Source: Asaia bogorensis (GTDB lineage Bacteria; Pseudomonadota; Alphaproteobacteria; Reyranellales; Reyranellaceae). From it: 64,000 bases of DNA. The position numbers were made by a program, and so were the translations under genes. Positions 9,307 to 18,423 of this stretch are shown in pieces (positions within the stretch are counted from its first letter, which is position 1; every line of letters begins with the position of its first letter). Location of the stretch: assembly GCA_945905835.1 (NCBI GenBank), contig CAMDQJ010000004.1:1-64000 (forward strand), given 5' to 3'. The notes under the pieces are model-generated. The model saw nothing but the letters and a program-made list of their open reading frames with translations, ran no database searches and was not told the origin of the DNA.

Positions 9307-9657
9307 ATGCCCCCGGCCATCGCGCCGATCGTCCTGCTGGTGATCTCCAACGTCTTCATGACGTTTGCCTGGTACGGACACCTGAAATTCACCGACCGGC
9401 CGCTGTGGCTGGTGGTGATCGCGAGCTGGGGGATCGCCTTCATCGAATATTGCTTCGCTGTGCCGGCCAACCGCTTCGGCCACGCCGTCTATACGACGGC
9501 CGAACTCAAGACTATGCAGGAGGTGATCACGCTCTGCGTGTTCGCCGCCTTCTCGGTACTCTATCTAGGTGAGCGCATCACCATCAATCATGGCATCGGC
9601 TTCGCATTGATCTGCGCTGGCGCGTTCTTCGTTTTTAAGGGGCCGATTTCGGCCTAG
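9307..9657 (+). CDS. DMT-superfamily protein, DUF486
   Basis: A 116-residue membrane protein with four hydrophobic segments (about residues 4-21, 32-50, 70-86 and 94-112) and the family signature FMTFAWYGHLKF, then SWGIAFIEYCFAVPANR. DUF486 members are small drug/metabolite-transporter-like proteins with no proven substrate. Its stop overlaps the convergent feoB stop by 4 nt. It lies 14 nt after the Bug gene and could be cotranscribed with it. Confidence 0.85.
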   Translation: MPPAIAPIVLLVISNVFMTFAWYGHLKFTDRPLWLVVIASWGIAFIEYCFAVPANRFGHAVYTTAELKTMQEVITLCVFAAFSVLYLGERITINHGIGFALICAGAFFVFKGPISA

Positions 9658-11531
9658 CCAGCGCTCAGCGCGCGGGCGACCTGATAGGTGATGAGAGCGG
9701 CGGCGTAGGCGAGCCCCAGCATGTAGGCGAAGGTGACGCCGACCCACTTCCATCCGCCGGTCTCGCGCTTGATGACGGCGAGAGTCGAGGCGCATTGCGG
9801 CGCGAACACGTACCAGGCGAGCAGCGCCAGCGCCGTGGCAAGGCTCCATTGCCCGGCGAGCGCCTGACCGATCTTTTCGACCGACCCATCGCCGGCATCG
9901 ATCGAATAGATCGTGCCCAAGGCGCCGACCGCGACCTCGCGCGCCGCCATGCCGGGGATCAGGGCAACGTTGATCTGCCAGTTGAAGCCCAAAGGGGCTG
10001 TCAGCGGCTCGATGAAGCGGCCGATCATGGCGGCGAGGCTGTAATCGATCGCCGGTCCCGGGGCGCCCGCCGGCGGCCGCGGGAACGAGGCCAGCAGCCA
10101 GATCAGGATCATCATCGACAGGATCGTCGTGCCGGCACGCTCGAGGAAGATGGTGGCGCGCGTCCACAGGCCGAGCGCCAGGCTTTTGGGCCGCGGCAGC
10201 TTGTAGTCGGGCAGCTCGAGCATGAAGGGATCGCCCGGCGAGCCGCGCCAGATCAGGCGCTTGATCACGAACGACACGGTGAGCGCACCCACGATTCCTG
10301 CGGCGTAGAGGCCGAACATCACCAGCCCCTGCAGGCCAACAAAGCCCCAGACCTCTCGGTCGGGCACGAAGGCCGAGATGATCAGCGTATAGACCGGGAT
10401 GCGCGCCGAGCAGGTCATCAGCGGGGCGACGAGGACGGTCGTCAGCCGATCGCGTTTGTCGTCGATGACGCGCGTCGCCATAATGCCGGGAATGGCGCAG
10501 GCGAAGGAGGACAGCAGCGGGATGAAGGCGCGCCCGTGCAGGCCGGCGCCGCCCATGATCTTGTCCATCAGGAAGGCCGCGCGCGCCATGTAGCCCAGGT
10601 CTTCCAGCACCAGGATGAAGAAGAACAGGATCAGGATCTGCGGCAGGAACACCAGCACGCTGCCGACGCCTGCGATCACGCCGTCCTTGAAGAAGCTTTT
10701 CAGCAGCTCGGGCATGTCGAGCGACCCGACCAGCGCGCCCAGCCAGGCGAAGCCGGCGGCGATGAGGTCCATCGCCGGCCGTGCCCAGGCGAACACCGCC
10801 TGGAACATGACAAACAGCAGCGCCAGCAAGATGACGATGCCGCCGATCGGATGGAGCAGCAACGCGTCGGCGCGCGTCGTGCCGCCGTCGGGCCGGCCGG
10901 CGCCGCGCACCGTCGCGCGCAGGATGCGGTCGGCCTCGCTCTGGCCCGAGCGGAGGGCACCAGCATTGGGCGCCTGCCAGTCCGCGGCCGATGCCGACGG
11001 CAGGTTAGCCAGCAATCGATCGAGTTCGCCCAGCAACGCCTCGGTGCCGCCGCGCCGCACCGCGACCGAGGCCACGACCGGCACGCCGAGCTCGACCGTG
11101 AGCTTGGCGGTGTCGATCTCGATGCCGCGGCGGCGCGCGATGTCCATCATGTTGAGCGCCAGCACGACGGGACGGCCGACATGCTTCAGCTCGAGCACGA
11201 GGCGGAGCGCGATGCGGAGGTTGCTGGCGTCGGCCACGCAGACGATCAGGTCGGGCGCGCTTTCGCCTTCGATCTTGCCGAGCACGGCATCGCGCGTGAT
11301 CTCCTCGTCGGGCGAGCGGGCGCGCAGCGAATAGGTGCCGGGCAAGTCGACGATCTGGATTGCGCGGCCAGCCGGCGTGGCGAGACGACCGACCTTCTTC
11401 TCGACCGTGACTCCGGGATAGTTGGCGACCTTCTGCCGGCTGCCCGTGAGCGCATTGAACAGTGCCGTCTTGCCGCAGTTCGGATTGCCGACCAGGGCAA
11501 CGATGGGTGCCAGTTCGACGCCGGCGTTCAT
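9654..11531 (-). CDS. feoB: Ferrous iron transport protein B
   Basis: A 625-residue inner-membrane Fe(II) transporter. The N-terminal G domain has G1 GNPNCGKT (residues about 16-23), G3 DLPGTYS and G4 NMMD. Then come gate segments with LVFLPQILILFFF and CAIPGIMATRVI, and a second gate region with MAAREVAVGALG. It is shorter than the E. coli protein (about 770 aa), as is common in alphaproteobacteria. The ATG at 11531 forms an ATGA overlap with feoA; a GTG one codon upstream is also possible. With feoA it imports Fe(II). Confidence 0.95.
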   Translation of the reverse strand: MNAGVELAPIVALVGNPNCGKTALFNALTGSRQKVANYPGVTVEKKVGRLATPAGRAIQIVDLPGTYSLRARSPDEEITRDAVLGKIEGESAPDLIVCVADASNLRIALRLVLELKHVGRPVVLALNMMDIARRRGIEIDTAKLTVELGVPVVASVAVRRGGTEALLGELDRLLANLPSASAADWQAPNAGALRSGQSEADRILRATVRGAGRPDGGTTRADALLLHPIGGIVILLALLFVMFQAVFAWARPAMDLIAAGFAWLGALVGSLDMPELLKSFFKDGVIAGVGSVLVFLPQILILFFFILVLEDLGYMARAAFLMDKIMGGAGLHGRAFIPLLSSFACAIPGIMATRVIDDKRDRLTTVLVAPLMTCSARIPVYTLIISAFVPDREVWGFVGLQGLVMFGLYAAGIVGALTVSFVIKRLIWRGSPGDPFMLELPDYKLPRPKSLALGLWTRATIFLERAGTTILSMMILIWLLASFPRPPAGAPGPAIDYSLAAMIGRFIEPLTAPLGFNWQINVALIPGMAAREVAVGALGTIYSIDAGDGSVEKIGQALAGQWSLATALALLAWYVFAPQCASTLAVIKRETGGWKWVGVTFAYMLGLAYAAALITYQVARALSAG

Positions 11532-11806
11532 CACGGCAGCCCCAGCGTGACCAGCACGGCCCGCGCCTCGCGGCGGCGCAGCGCGACGGTCGTTTCCGAG
11601 ACCCGGACGGCGATCGGATCGCGGCCGAACAGGCCTTCATGCAGGAGCGCGACGTAGGCGCCCTCGACGAACCCGAGTTCGATCAGCCGCCGCTCCAGCT
11701 CGGGCACGGGCAGACCTGCCCCTCCCCGGCTCATGTCGAGCGCTGCAATGCGGCCGCGAAAACCGACTCGCGCGTCGCCAAGTGATAGAGTTGAAGGGCT
11801 GATCAT
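11531..11806 (-). CDS. feoA: Ferrous iron transport protein A
   Basis: A 91-residue SH3-like FeoA protein (LSLGDARVGFRGRIAALD; ELERRLIELGFVEGAYVALL; IAVRVSETTVALRRREA), the small cytosolic partner of FeoB. The ATG lies at 11806 and the stop overlaps the feoB start, so the two are translationally coupled. The upstream space to the divergent hydrolase gene is short and contains a small inverted repeat that may serve iron-dependent control. Confidence 0.92.
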   Translation of the reverse strand: MISPSTLSLGDARVGFRGRIAALDMSRGGAGLPVPELERRLIELGFVEGAYVALLHEGLFGRDPIAVRVSETTVALRRREARAVLVTLGLP

Positions 11807-11810
11807 TGAG

Positions 11811-11829
11811 AGTGCTTCTGAATAGCACT
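11811..11829. promoter_or_regulatory. Inverted repeat upstream of feoA
   Basis: AGTGC (11811-11815) and GCACT (11825-11829) are perfect inverted arms around TTCTGAATA, 5 bp upstream of the feoA start. The position would suit a repressor operator for feoAB. It does not match a classical Fur box well, and the arms are short, so the assignment is weak. Confidence 0.3.
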
Positions 11830-11864
11830 AGGTGAAGGCGACCGCCAGCAGCGGGGGAAACCAC

Positions 11865-12476
11865 GTGGCGACAATCGTACTGGCGCATGGCGCCTGGTCG
11901 GCGGCTTGGGCATGGAAAAAGATGCGGCCGCTTTTCGCAGCCGCCGGACATCAATTCTATGCCCCGACCTACACGGGCCTCGGCGAGCGCGCGCATCTGG
12001 CGAAGCCGGAAATAGACCTCAGCGTGCATATTCAGGACGTCGTCGGCGTGCTCGATACCGAGGATCTCAAGGACGTGACTTTGATCGGCCAGAGCCTGTT
12101 CGACCTGGTGGGAACGCACGGCGCCGACAGCATGCGCGGCAAAGCGATGGCCGAGGGCGGCGGCTGGCGCATTCCCGCCAATCCCATGCCACCCGACACC
12201 GCGCCGGAGGACGTGACCTGGGCCGCGCCGCGCAGGCGCTCACAGCCACTAAAAACCTTTGAGCAGAAAATCTCGCTGACGATGGGCAAGGAGCTGCCGC
12301 CGCGTCATTTCATCTACGCGACTCGCCCCGGCCCGGGCGACGTGTTCCGCCAGTTCGGCGAGCGCGCTAAGTCGGAGCCTGGCTGGAAATATTACGAAAT
12401 CGAAGCCAGCCACAATCCGCACATCACCTGTCCCGAGACGTTGCGCGACCTCGTGCTGAAGATCATGGCCACCTGA
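11865..12476 (+). pseudogene. Alpha/beta hydrolase lacking the nucleophile segment (in-frame deletion)
   Basis: The frame opens with VATIVLAHGAWSAAWAWKKM and PTYTGLGERAHLA, typical of a salicylate-esterase-like alpha/beta hydrolase, and closes with the usual ATRPGPG...ASHNPHITCPETL, including the late catalytic His. In relatives the elbow reads IGHSYGGM, followed some 25-30 residues later by GQSLFDLVG. Here VTLIGQSLFDLVG joins the two directly, so the nucleophile loop and following helix are gone while the frame is kept. GTG 11865 is preferred (purine-rich AGCGGGGGAAA upstream) over GTG 11832. The product could be made but should be catalytically dead. Confidence 0.7.
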
Positions 12477-13250
12477 ATGCCGAGGCAACTCGCTCACGAC
12501 ATTCTCTCCCTGATCGATCGCGCACCACGCGCCGACGACCGGCTTGAGCTGAGCGGCGGCGACGATCCGGTATTCCCCTCGCCCTAGCGCGTCGGACGCG
12601 CTGGCGCCGCGGCGCTGGGCGCCGTCGGCCTGGCAACCAGAGATCTGTGGCGGTTGCGGACCGGGCGCGCCCAGTCCGTTGCCGTCAACCTGCGTGCCGC
12701 GGCGGCGTCGCTGCGGTCCAACACCTACGTGACGCAAAACGGCGAGAAGCCGGTGTCGTGGGACCCGCTGGCCGGCCACTACAAGACGCGCGACGGCCGC
12801 ACGATGTTCCTGCACACCAACCATCCGCATCACCGCGCCGGCGCGCTAAGAATCTCCGGTGCCAAGGTCGAAACGCGCGAAGCGCTGGCCGAGGCTGTCG
12901 CAAAATGGGATGGACTCGCCATCGAGGAGGCAATCGCTGACGGAGGCTGCGTCGGTGGCCTGGTGCGCAGCCGCGACGAATGGGATGCCCATCCACGCGG
13001 CCAGGCGGTGGCCAGGCTGCCGCTGCTCGACATCGTCAAAATCGGCGAGGCGCCGGCAGAGCCACTTCCGAAGAGTGGCGACCGCCCGCTGGCCGGCGTG
13101 CGCGCCCTAGACCTCACACGCGTGCTGGCCGGCCCGACCAGCGGCCGCGTGCTGGCGGAGAACGGCGCGGAAGTCCTGCATGTCGCAGCACCGCACCTGC
13201 CGTATCAAACCGAAATCCTGATGGACACGGGCCACGGCAAGCGCTGCGCC
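12477..13250 (+). pseudogene. CaiB/BaiF (class III) CoA-transferase, nonsense and 3'-truncated
   Basis: An ATG directly after the hydrolase stop opens MPRQLAHDILSLIDRAP, the start of a long class III CoA-transferase. A TAG at 12585-12587 interrupts it (PVFPSP*RVGRAGAAALGAV), and the same frame continues through RTGRAQSVAVNLRAAAASL and SWDPLAGHYKTRDGR to VRALDLTRVLAGPTSGRV. Homology stops near 13250 at DTGHGKR, about half the usual length. The conserved catalytic-Asp region downstream is missing. A nonsense codon plus loss of the 3' half make it a clear pseudogene. Confidence 0.82.
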
Positions 13251-13251
13251 G

Positions 13252-13344
13252 TGGCCCGAAAACCCGGGGGCAGGTCAGGACGGCGGCGAAGCCGGTGTGA
13301 AGAAGAAGAAATCGACCGGCGGATGGAGCGGCTTGGGGGATTGA
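13252..13344 (+). other. Unidentified gene tail after the CoA-transferase breakpoint
   Basis: Right after the CoA-transferase homology ends, one frame reads PENPGAGQDGGEAGV, then KKKKSTGGWSGLGD and a TGA at 13342. The lysine run and glycine-rich tail look like the C-terminus of a different protein joined at the breakpoint. I do not recognise the family. The following 57 bases to the inverted repeat hold nothing clear. Confidence 0.25.
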
Positions 13345-13400
13345 AAACTCATCTGCCTCTCCTCGCGGTGATGAGCCCAACATCGTGCCGGCGCGCCGTT

Positions 13401-13429
13401 CCCTTAATTACACGCGAAGTAATTAAGGG
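13401..13429. promoter_or_regulatory. Perfect 11-bp inverted repeat, probable operator
   Basis: CCCTTAATTAC (13401-13411) and GTAATTAAGGG (13419-13429) are exact inverted arms around ACGCGAA. The AT-rich palindrome stands out in this GC-rich DNA, lies 57 bp before the aminotransferase ATG, and has no following T-run, so an operator for a dimeric MarR/HxlR-like regulator is likelier than a terminator. No regulator gene is adjacent. Confidence 0.5.
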
Positions 13430-13486
13430 GCGATTTTATCCCCCTAGCCGCGCTACTCTCCGGCGGCAACGATCCCGGAGAATCCC

Positions 13487-14635
13487 ATGCTGCCGTCTCA
13501 ACGCGACCTGTTCGACATCCCACGCGACGTCTGTTTCCTGAACGCCGCGACGTGGAGCCCGCTGCCGCTGGCGGTGCAGGAAGCGGGACGCGCCGCCATC
13601 GCCCGCAAGGGCCAGCCATGGAAGCTCTCAGCCGACTTCCAGTCAGGGCAGTACGAGCGCGCACGAAAGGCTGCCGCGGCGCTAATCGGTGCCGATTCCG
13701 GCGACGTGACCCTGATCTCCTCCGTGGGCTACGGCGTTGCCACCGCGGGCAAGGTCATGACCATCCCGCGCGGATCGCGCGTGCTGGTGCTGCAGGACGA
13801 CCACACCTCGCCAGTGCTGGAATGGGTAGGCCGCACAGAAGCCGGCGGCTTCACCGTCGACAGCGTGAAGCAGCCAGGCGATGGCGACTGGACCTCCGCC
13901 GTTCTCGAGGCGATCGCCCGGCCGGGCGCCGCGCCGCTGGCACTCGCCTCGATCTCGTCGGTGCACTGGTCGGATGGCGGCGCAGTCGATCTCGCGCGCG
14001 TCTCGGCGGCGCTCAAGAAGTCCGGAGCCGCGCTGCTGGTCGACGCCACACACGATGTCGGCGTGCGCCACGTCAATGTGAAGGCACTCGATCCCGACTT
14101 CCTCATCTTCCCGACCTACAAGTGGGTGCTCGGCCCCTATGGCCGGGCCTTCATGTATGTCGCCAAGCGCTGGCAGAACGGCGTCCCGCTAGAACAGACC
14201 TCGGGAGCGCGCAAGGGTGTGTCGGCGGAGGACACGGTCTATTTCCGAGACACCTCCTACAAAGACGGCGCGCAGCGCTACGACATGGGCGAGCGCGACC
14301 ATTTCATCAGCATGGAGATGGCGGCGGTCGGCATGGAGATGATGGCGAGTTGGGGCAACGACGCCATCGTCGAGCGCCTGTCGATGCTCACCACGAAGCT
14401 CGCCGACGGCCTTGGCAACCTCAACGTCCGCCTGCTCGACCCCAAGCTGCGCGCGCCGCATATCCTGAGCCTGGCGTTTCCCAAGGGCATGGCACCCGAC
14501 CTGCCGAAGAAGCTGGCGGCCGAGAACGTCCATGCCGCGCCGCGGCTCGGCCGCCTGCGCATCAGCCCGCACGTCTACAACGACGAGCAGGACGTCGAGC
14601 GCTTCGTCGAGGTGTTCCGCCGCGTTGCGATCTGA
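13487..14635 (+). CDS. PLP-dependent class V aminotransferase-fold protein
   Basis: A 382-residue fold-type I PLP enzyme of the class V (NifS/kynureninase-like) group. ALLVDATHDVGVRHV holds the Asp that pairs with the pyridine nitrogen. FPTYKWVLGPYG (about residues 206-217) carries the Schiff-base lysine. The C-terminal small domain ends APRLGRLRISPHVYNDEQDVERF. CGGAGAATCCC precedes the ATG. It is first in a plus-strand series leading to hyuAB, 12 nt before hyuA, and may remove or transfer an amino group from a hydantoin/amide-derived substrate. The specific reaction is unknown. Confidence 0.88.
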   Translation: MLPSQRDLFDIPRDVCFLNAATWSPLPLAVQEAGRAAIARKGQPWKLSADFQSGQYERARKAAAALIGADSGDVTLISSVGYGVATAGKVMTIPRGSRVLVLQDDHTSPVLEWVGRTEAGGFTVDSVKQPGDGDWTSAVLEAIARPGAAPLALASISSVHWSDGGAVDLARVSAALKKSGAALLVDATHDVGVRHVNVKALDPDFLIFPTYKWVLGPYGRAFMYVAKRWQNGVPLEQTSGARKGVSAEDTVYFRDTSYKDGAQRYDMGERDHFISMEMAAVGMEMMASWGNDAIVERLSMLTTKLADGLGNLNVRLLDPKLRAPHILSLAFPKGMAPDLPKKLAAENVHAAPRLGRLRISPHVYNDEQDVERFVEVFRRVAI

Positions 14636-14647
14636 AGCGCCGAAGTA

Positions 14648-16714
14648 ATGCGCGCGCGTCTGGCCGTCGACATCGGCGGCACCTTCACCGATCTCGTGCT
14701 CGAAACGCCTGAGCGCGCCCACGCCATTAAGGTTCTGACCACACCCGACGCGCCAGAACGCGCCGTGCTCGAGGGCGTGCGCGCCGTGCTCGCCGAAGCC
14801 AAATGCCCGGCCAGCGATGTCGGCCTGGTCGTGCATGGCACGACGCTCGCCACCAATGCCCTGATCGAGCGCAAGGGCGCGCGCACGGCGCTGGTCACCA
14901 CCGAGGGCTTCCGCGACTCGCTGGAGATCGCCTGGGAGCACCGCTTCGAGCAGTACGACATCTACATGGAGCGACCCGATCCGCTGGTGCCGCGCGACCT
15001 GCGCTTCGGCGTGCCCGAGCGCGTTGCCGCTGACGGCGCCGTGCTGCTGGCGCTCGACGAGAAGGCGGTGCGCACCGTCGCATCAGAGCTCAGACGCCAG
15101 AAGGTCGAGGCCGTTGCCGTCTGCTTCCTGCACAGCTTCAGCAACGAGACGCACGAGCGGCGCACCAGGGCGATCCTCGTCGAGGAGCTGCCGGGTGTGG
15201 CGATCTCGCTTAGCTGCGAGGTCTGTCCCGAGATCCGCGAATACGAGCGCGCCTCGACCACTATCGCCAACGCCTACGTGCTGCCGCGCATGGCGGGCTA
15301 TCTCGGCCAGCTCGAGACCGACCTCAAGAATGTCGGCATCCCGGGCCCGCTGCTGCTGATGATGTCGTCGGGCGGTATCACCACGGTCGACACGGCGATG
15401 CGCTATCCCGTGCGGCTGGTCGAGTCGGGACCGGCCGGCGGCGCGATCCTGGCGCTCACGGTCGCGGCCGAGAACGGGCTCGACAAGGCCGTGGCCTTCG
15501 ACATGGGCGGCACCACGGCCAAGCTCACGCTGCTCGATGGTCTCGAACTGCAGCGCTCGCGCCAGTTCGAGGTCGCGCGCGCCTATCGCTTCGTGCAGGG
15601 CAGCGGCCTGCCGGTGCGCATTCCGGTGATCGAGCTAGTCGAGATCGGTGCCGGCGGCGGCTCGATCGCCCGCCTCGATGCGCTTGGCCGCATCCAGGTC
15701 GGCCCGGATTCCTCGGGCAGCGTCCCTGGGCCCGCCTGCTACGGCAACGGCGGCACCGAGCCTACCGTCACCGATGCCGACACGATGCTCGGCCGCCTCG
15801 ATCCGGCGCGCTTTGCTGGCGGCGCCATTCCGCTTTATCCCGACAAGGCCGCGGTGGCCCTCAAAAGTCTGGCCGATCCGCTCAAGACCGACGCTGCCGG
15901 CGCCGCGGTCGGCGTCGCCGAGATCGTCGACGAGACCATGGCGAGTGCCGCCCGCGTGCACGCCGTCGAGAATGGCAAGGACACCGCTGAGCGTACGCTG
16001 ATCGCCTTCGGTGGCGCGGCTCCGCTGCATGCCGCACGACTGGCGCGCAAGCTCGGCATGAAGCGCGTCGTCGTGCCTGTCGGCGCCGGCGTCGGCTCGG
16101 CCTTCGGCTTCCTGCGCGCACCCATTGCTTACGAGGTCGTGCGCACGCGCCATCTGCGGCTCGACCAGTTCGACGCCAAGACCGCCAACGAATTGTTCAC
16201 CGCCATGCGCCGGGAAGCCGAAGCGGTGGTACGCACGGGTGCACCGACCGAGCAGCTGGTCGAGACACGCCACGGCTTCATGCGCTATCGCGGCCAGGGC
16301 CACGAGATCGCCGTGCCCCTGCCCAACAGCCCGTTCGATACAAATGCCGTGGCCGAGCTGCGCCGGCGCTTCGAGGAGACCTACGCCACCGTGTTCGGCC
16401 GCGTCATTCCCAAGCTCGAAGTCGAGGCGCTGACCTGGACATTGTCGCTGGCGACGGCGCGGCCGCTGCCCAAGCCGATGGCCGAGGCAAAGGCCATTGC
16501 GACCCCGGCGTCCAGCGGCCAGCGTGAAATGATCGATTCCGCTACCGGCACCAGGGCGACGGCCGCCATCCATGAACGCAGTGCTCTTGCGCCCGGCATG
16601 AGGCTCGACGGGCCGGCGCTGATCGTCGAGGATGGCACCACCACCGTCGTGCCGCAGGGCTTTTCCGCCCGCATCAATGCTGCAAGCCAGATCGTTCTGG
16701 AGGACCTCACATGA
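14648..16714 (+). CDS. hyuA: Hydantoinase A / N-methylhydantoinase-type ATPase subunit
   Basis: A 688-residue HyuA/OXP1-N family protein, the ATP-binding subunit of enzymes that open hydantoin-, oxoproline- or ketone-type substrates with ATP. The ASKHA-fold phosphate loops are VDIGGTFTDLVLET (residues 7-20) and AFDMGGTTAKL (about 285). VHGTTLATNALIERKGA and SGPAGGAILAL are family blocks. Full length is normal for the family. The stop overlaps the hyuB start (ATGA), as expected for a two-subunit enzyme. Substrate may be hydantoin, N-methylhydantoin, oxoproline or another amide; acetone carboxylase relatives also share this architecture. Confidence 0.92.
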   Translation: MRARLAVDIGGTFTDLVLETPERAHAIKVLTTPDAPERAVLEGVRAVLAEAKCPASDVGLVVHGTTLATNALIERKGARTALVTTEGFRDSLEIAWEHRFEQYDIYMERPDPLVPRDLRFGVPERVAADGAVLLALDEKAVRTVASELRRQKVEAVAVCFLHSFSNETHERRTRAILVEELPGVAISLSCEVCPEIREYERASTTIANAYVLPRMAGYLGQLETDLKNVGIPGPLLLMMSSGGITTVDTAMRYPVRLVESGPAGGAILALTVAAENGLDKAVAFDMGGTTAKLTLLDGLELQRSRQFEVARAYRFVQGSGLPVRIPVIELVEIGAGGGSIARLDALGRIQVGPDSSGSVPGPACYGNGGTEPTVTDADTMLGRLDPARFAGGAIPLYPDKAAVALKSLADPLKTDAAGAAVGVAEIVDETMASAARVHAVENGKDTAERTLIAFGGAAPLHAARLARKLGMKRVVVPVGAGVGSAFGFLRAPIAYEVVRTRHLRLDQFDAKTANELFTAMRREAEAVVRTGAPTEQLVETRHGFMRYRGQGHEIAVPLPNSPFDTNAVAELRRRFEETYATVFGRVIPKLEVEALTWTLSLATARPLPKPMAEAKAIATPASSGQREMIDSATGTRATAAIHERSALAPGMRLDGPALIVEDGTTTVVPQGFSARINAASQIVLEDLT

Positions 16715-18396
16715 GCGCGGCCCCCCCAACTTCTCCGGCGAATTCGATGGCCGATATCCGCCTGCAGGTCATGTGGAACCGCCTGCTCTCCGTCGTCGAG
16801 GAGCAGGCGCGCGCCCTGGTGCGCACCGCCTTTTCGACGAGCGCGCGCGAGGCGGGCGACATCTCGGCCGGCGTGTTCGATCTCGATGGTCAGATGCTGG
16901 CCCAAGCCGTCACCGGAACGCCGGGGCACGTGAATTCGATGGCGCGGAGCGTCATTCATTTCATCCGCGAGTTCCCGGTCGACACAATGAAGCCGGGCGA
17001 CGCCTATGTGACCAACGACCCGTGGAAGGGCACCGGCCATCTCTACGACATCGTCGTGACCTCGCCCGCCTTCCACAACGGCAAGCTGGTGGCACTGTTC
17101 TCCTGCACCACGCACGTCGTCGACATCGGCGGCCTCGGCCAGTCGCCCGATGGGCGGCAGGTCTTCCACGAGGGCCTGTTCCTGCCGCTGCTGCCACTGA
17201 TGCGCGAAGGCAAGCTGGACGAGAGCGTGATGCGCATCGTGCGCGCCAATGTGCGCGAGCCGGTGCAGGTCGAAGGTGACTTCCACGCCCTGATCGGCTG
17301 CAACCTGATCGGCGAACGGCGGCTTTCCGACATGATGCGCGAGCACGGCATCGCCGACCTCGACGAGCTCGGCCACCACATCATCGAGAAGAGCCGCGCC
17401 GGCATGGTGGCGGCGATCGGCAAGCTGCCGCGCGGCACCTGGAAGGGCCATATGCGGATCGACGGCTACGACGCGCCGATCGACCTGCACGCCGCCGTCA
17501 CGATCAACGCCGACCACATCGCGGTCGACTATGCCGGCACCTCGCCGTCCTCGATCTACGGCATCAATTCGCCGATGTGCTACACTGAGGCCTATACCGC
17601 CTTCGGCATCAAGTGCGTGGTGGCGCCCGCCATCCCCAACAATGCCGGCACGCTCGACGCCATCCTGTCGACGGCGCCGGAGAACACCATCGTCAACGCG
17701 CTCCATCCCGCCGCGGTCAACGCCCGCAGCACCATCGGCCACATGCTGCCCGACGTCTGCTACGACGCCCTGCACCAGGCACTGCCGGGGCGCGTGCCCG
17801 CCGAGGGCACCTCCAACCTGTGGAACCTGAAGCTCGGCGCCGGCCATGGCATGACCGGCACCATCGGCAACAGCCGGCCGTTCATGGTCACGACCTTCCA
17901 TTCCGGCGGCGCCGGCGCACGGCCAAAGCAGGACGGCCTGTCGGCGACGCCGTTCCCCTCGGGCGTGCGCAACGTGCCGGTCGAGATCACCGAGACCATC
18001 GCGCCGGTCGTGGTGTGGAAGAAGGAATACCGCGAGGATTCCGGCGGTCCCGGCGAGCGCCGCGGCGGTCTCGGCCAGGTGATGGAAGTCGAGCATCGCG
18101 AGGGCGCGCCGTTCGGCATCTTCGCCACCTTCGAGCGCGTGAAGCACCCGGCGCGCGGCCGCGATGGCGGACAGCCTGGCGGCAACGGCCGGCTGTCGCT
18201 CGCTTCGGGCGCAGTGATGAAGGCCAAGGGTTTCCAGACGATCCCGGCCGGCGAGCGCCTGGTGGTCGAGATGCCGGGCGGCGGCGGCTTCGGCGATCCC
18301 AGGAAGCGCGACCGTGCGGCGGTGAGGCGCGACGTGAAGCTCGGGCTGGTGAGCGCCGAGCAGGCGAAGACGATTTATGGCGTTGAAGGCGACTGA
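16711..18396 (+). CDS. hyuB: Hydantoinase B / N-methylhydantoinase-type catalytic subunit
   Basis: A 561-residue HyuB family protein, partner of HyuA. Blocks include RTAFSTSAREAGDIS, GQMLAQAVTGTPGHVNSM, GDAYVTNDPWKGTGHLYD and DYAGTSPSSIYGINSPMCYTE, and the glycine-rich end MPGGGGFGDPRKRD. These hold conserved Asp/His positions of the family. Length is normal (about 520-600). It is translationally coupled to hyuA and followed 27 nt later by an SMP-30 lactonase gene, which suggests a cluster for a cyclic nitrogenous or lactone-forming substrate. Confidence 0.92.
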   Translation: MSAAPPTSPANSMADIRLQVMWNRLLSVVEEQARALVRTAFSTSAREAGDISAGVFDLDGQMLAQAVTGTPGHVNSMARSVIHFIREFPVDTMKPGDAYVTNDPWKGTGHLYDIVVTSPAFHNGKLVALFSCTTHVVDIGGLGQSPDGRQVFHEGLFLPLLPLMREGKLDESVMRIVRANVREPVQVEGDFHALIGCNLIGERRLSDMMREHGIADLDELGHHIIEKSRAGMVAAIGKLPRGTWKGHMRIDGYDAPIDLHAAVTINADHIAVDYAGTSPSSIYGINSPMCYTEAYTAFGIKCVVAPAIPNNAGTLDAILSTAPENTIVNALHPAAVNARSTIGHMLPDVCYDALHQALPGRVPAEGTSNLWNLKLGAGHGMTGTIGNSRPFMVTTFHSGGAGARPKQDGLSATPFPSGVRNVPVEITETIAPVVVWKKEYREDSGGPGERRGGLGQVMEVEHREGAPFGIFATFERVKHPARGRDGGQPGGNGRLSLASGAVMKAKGFQTIPAGERLVVEMPGGGGFGDPRKRDRAAVRRDVKLGLVSAEQAKTIYGVEGD

Positions 18397-18423
18397 CCCA
18401 AAATCGCAACTGAGGGGGAAACG

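Noticed and set aside
9795-11657. 620-codon plus-strand open frame opposite feoB
   Set aside because: The minus strand is an unmistakable FeoB with G-domain motifs; the plus frame has no recognisable domain.
13401-13429. Reading the 11-bp palindrome as a terminator
   Set aside because: No T-run follows on either strand, and it lies just before a start codon, so an operator is more plausible.
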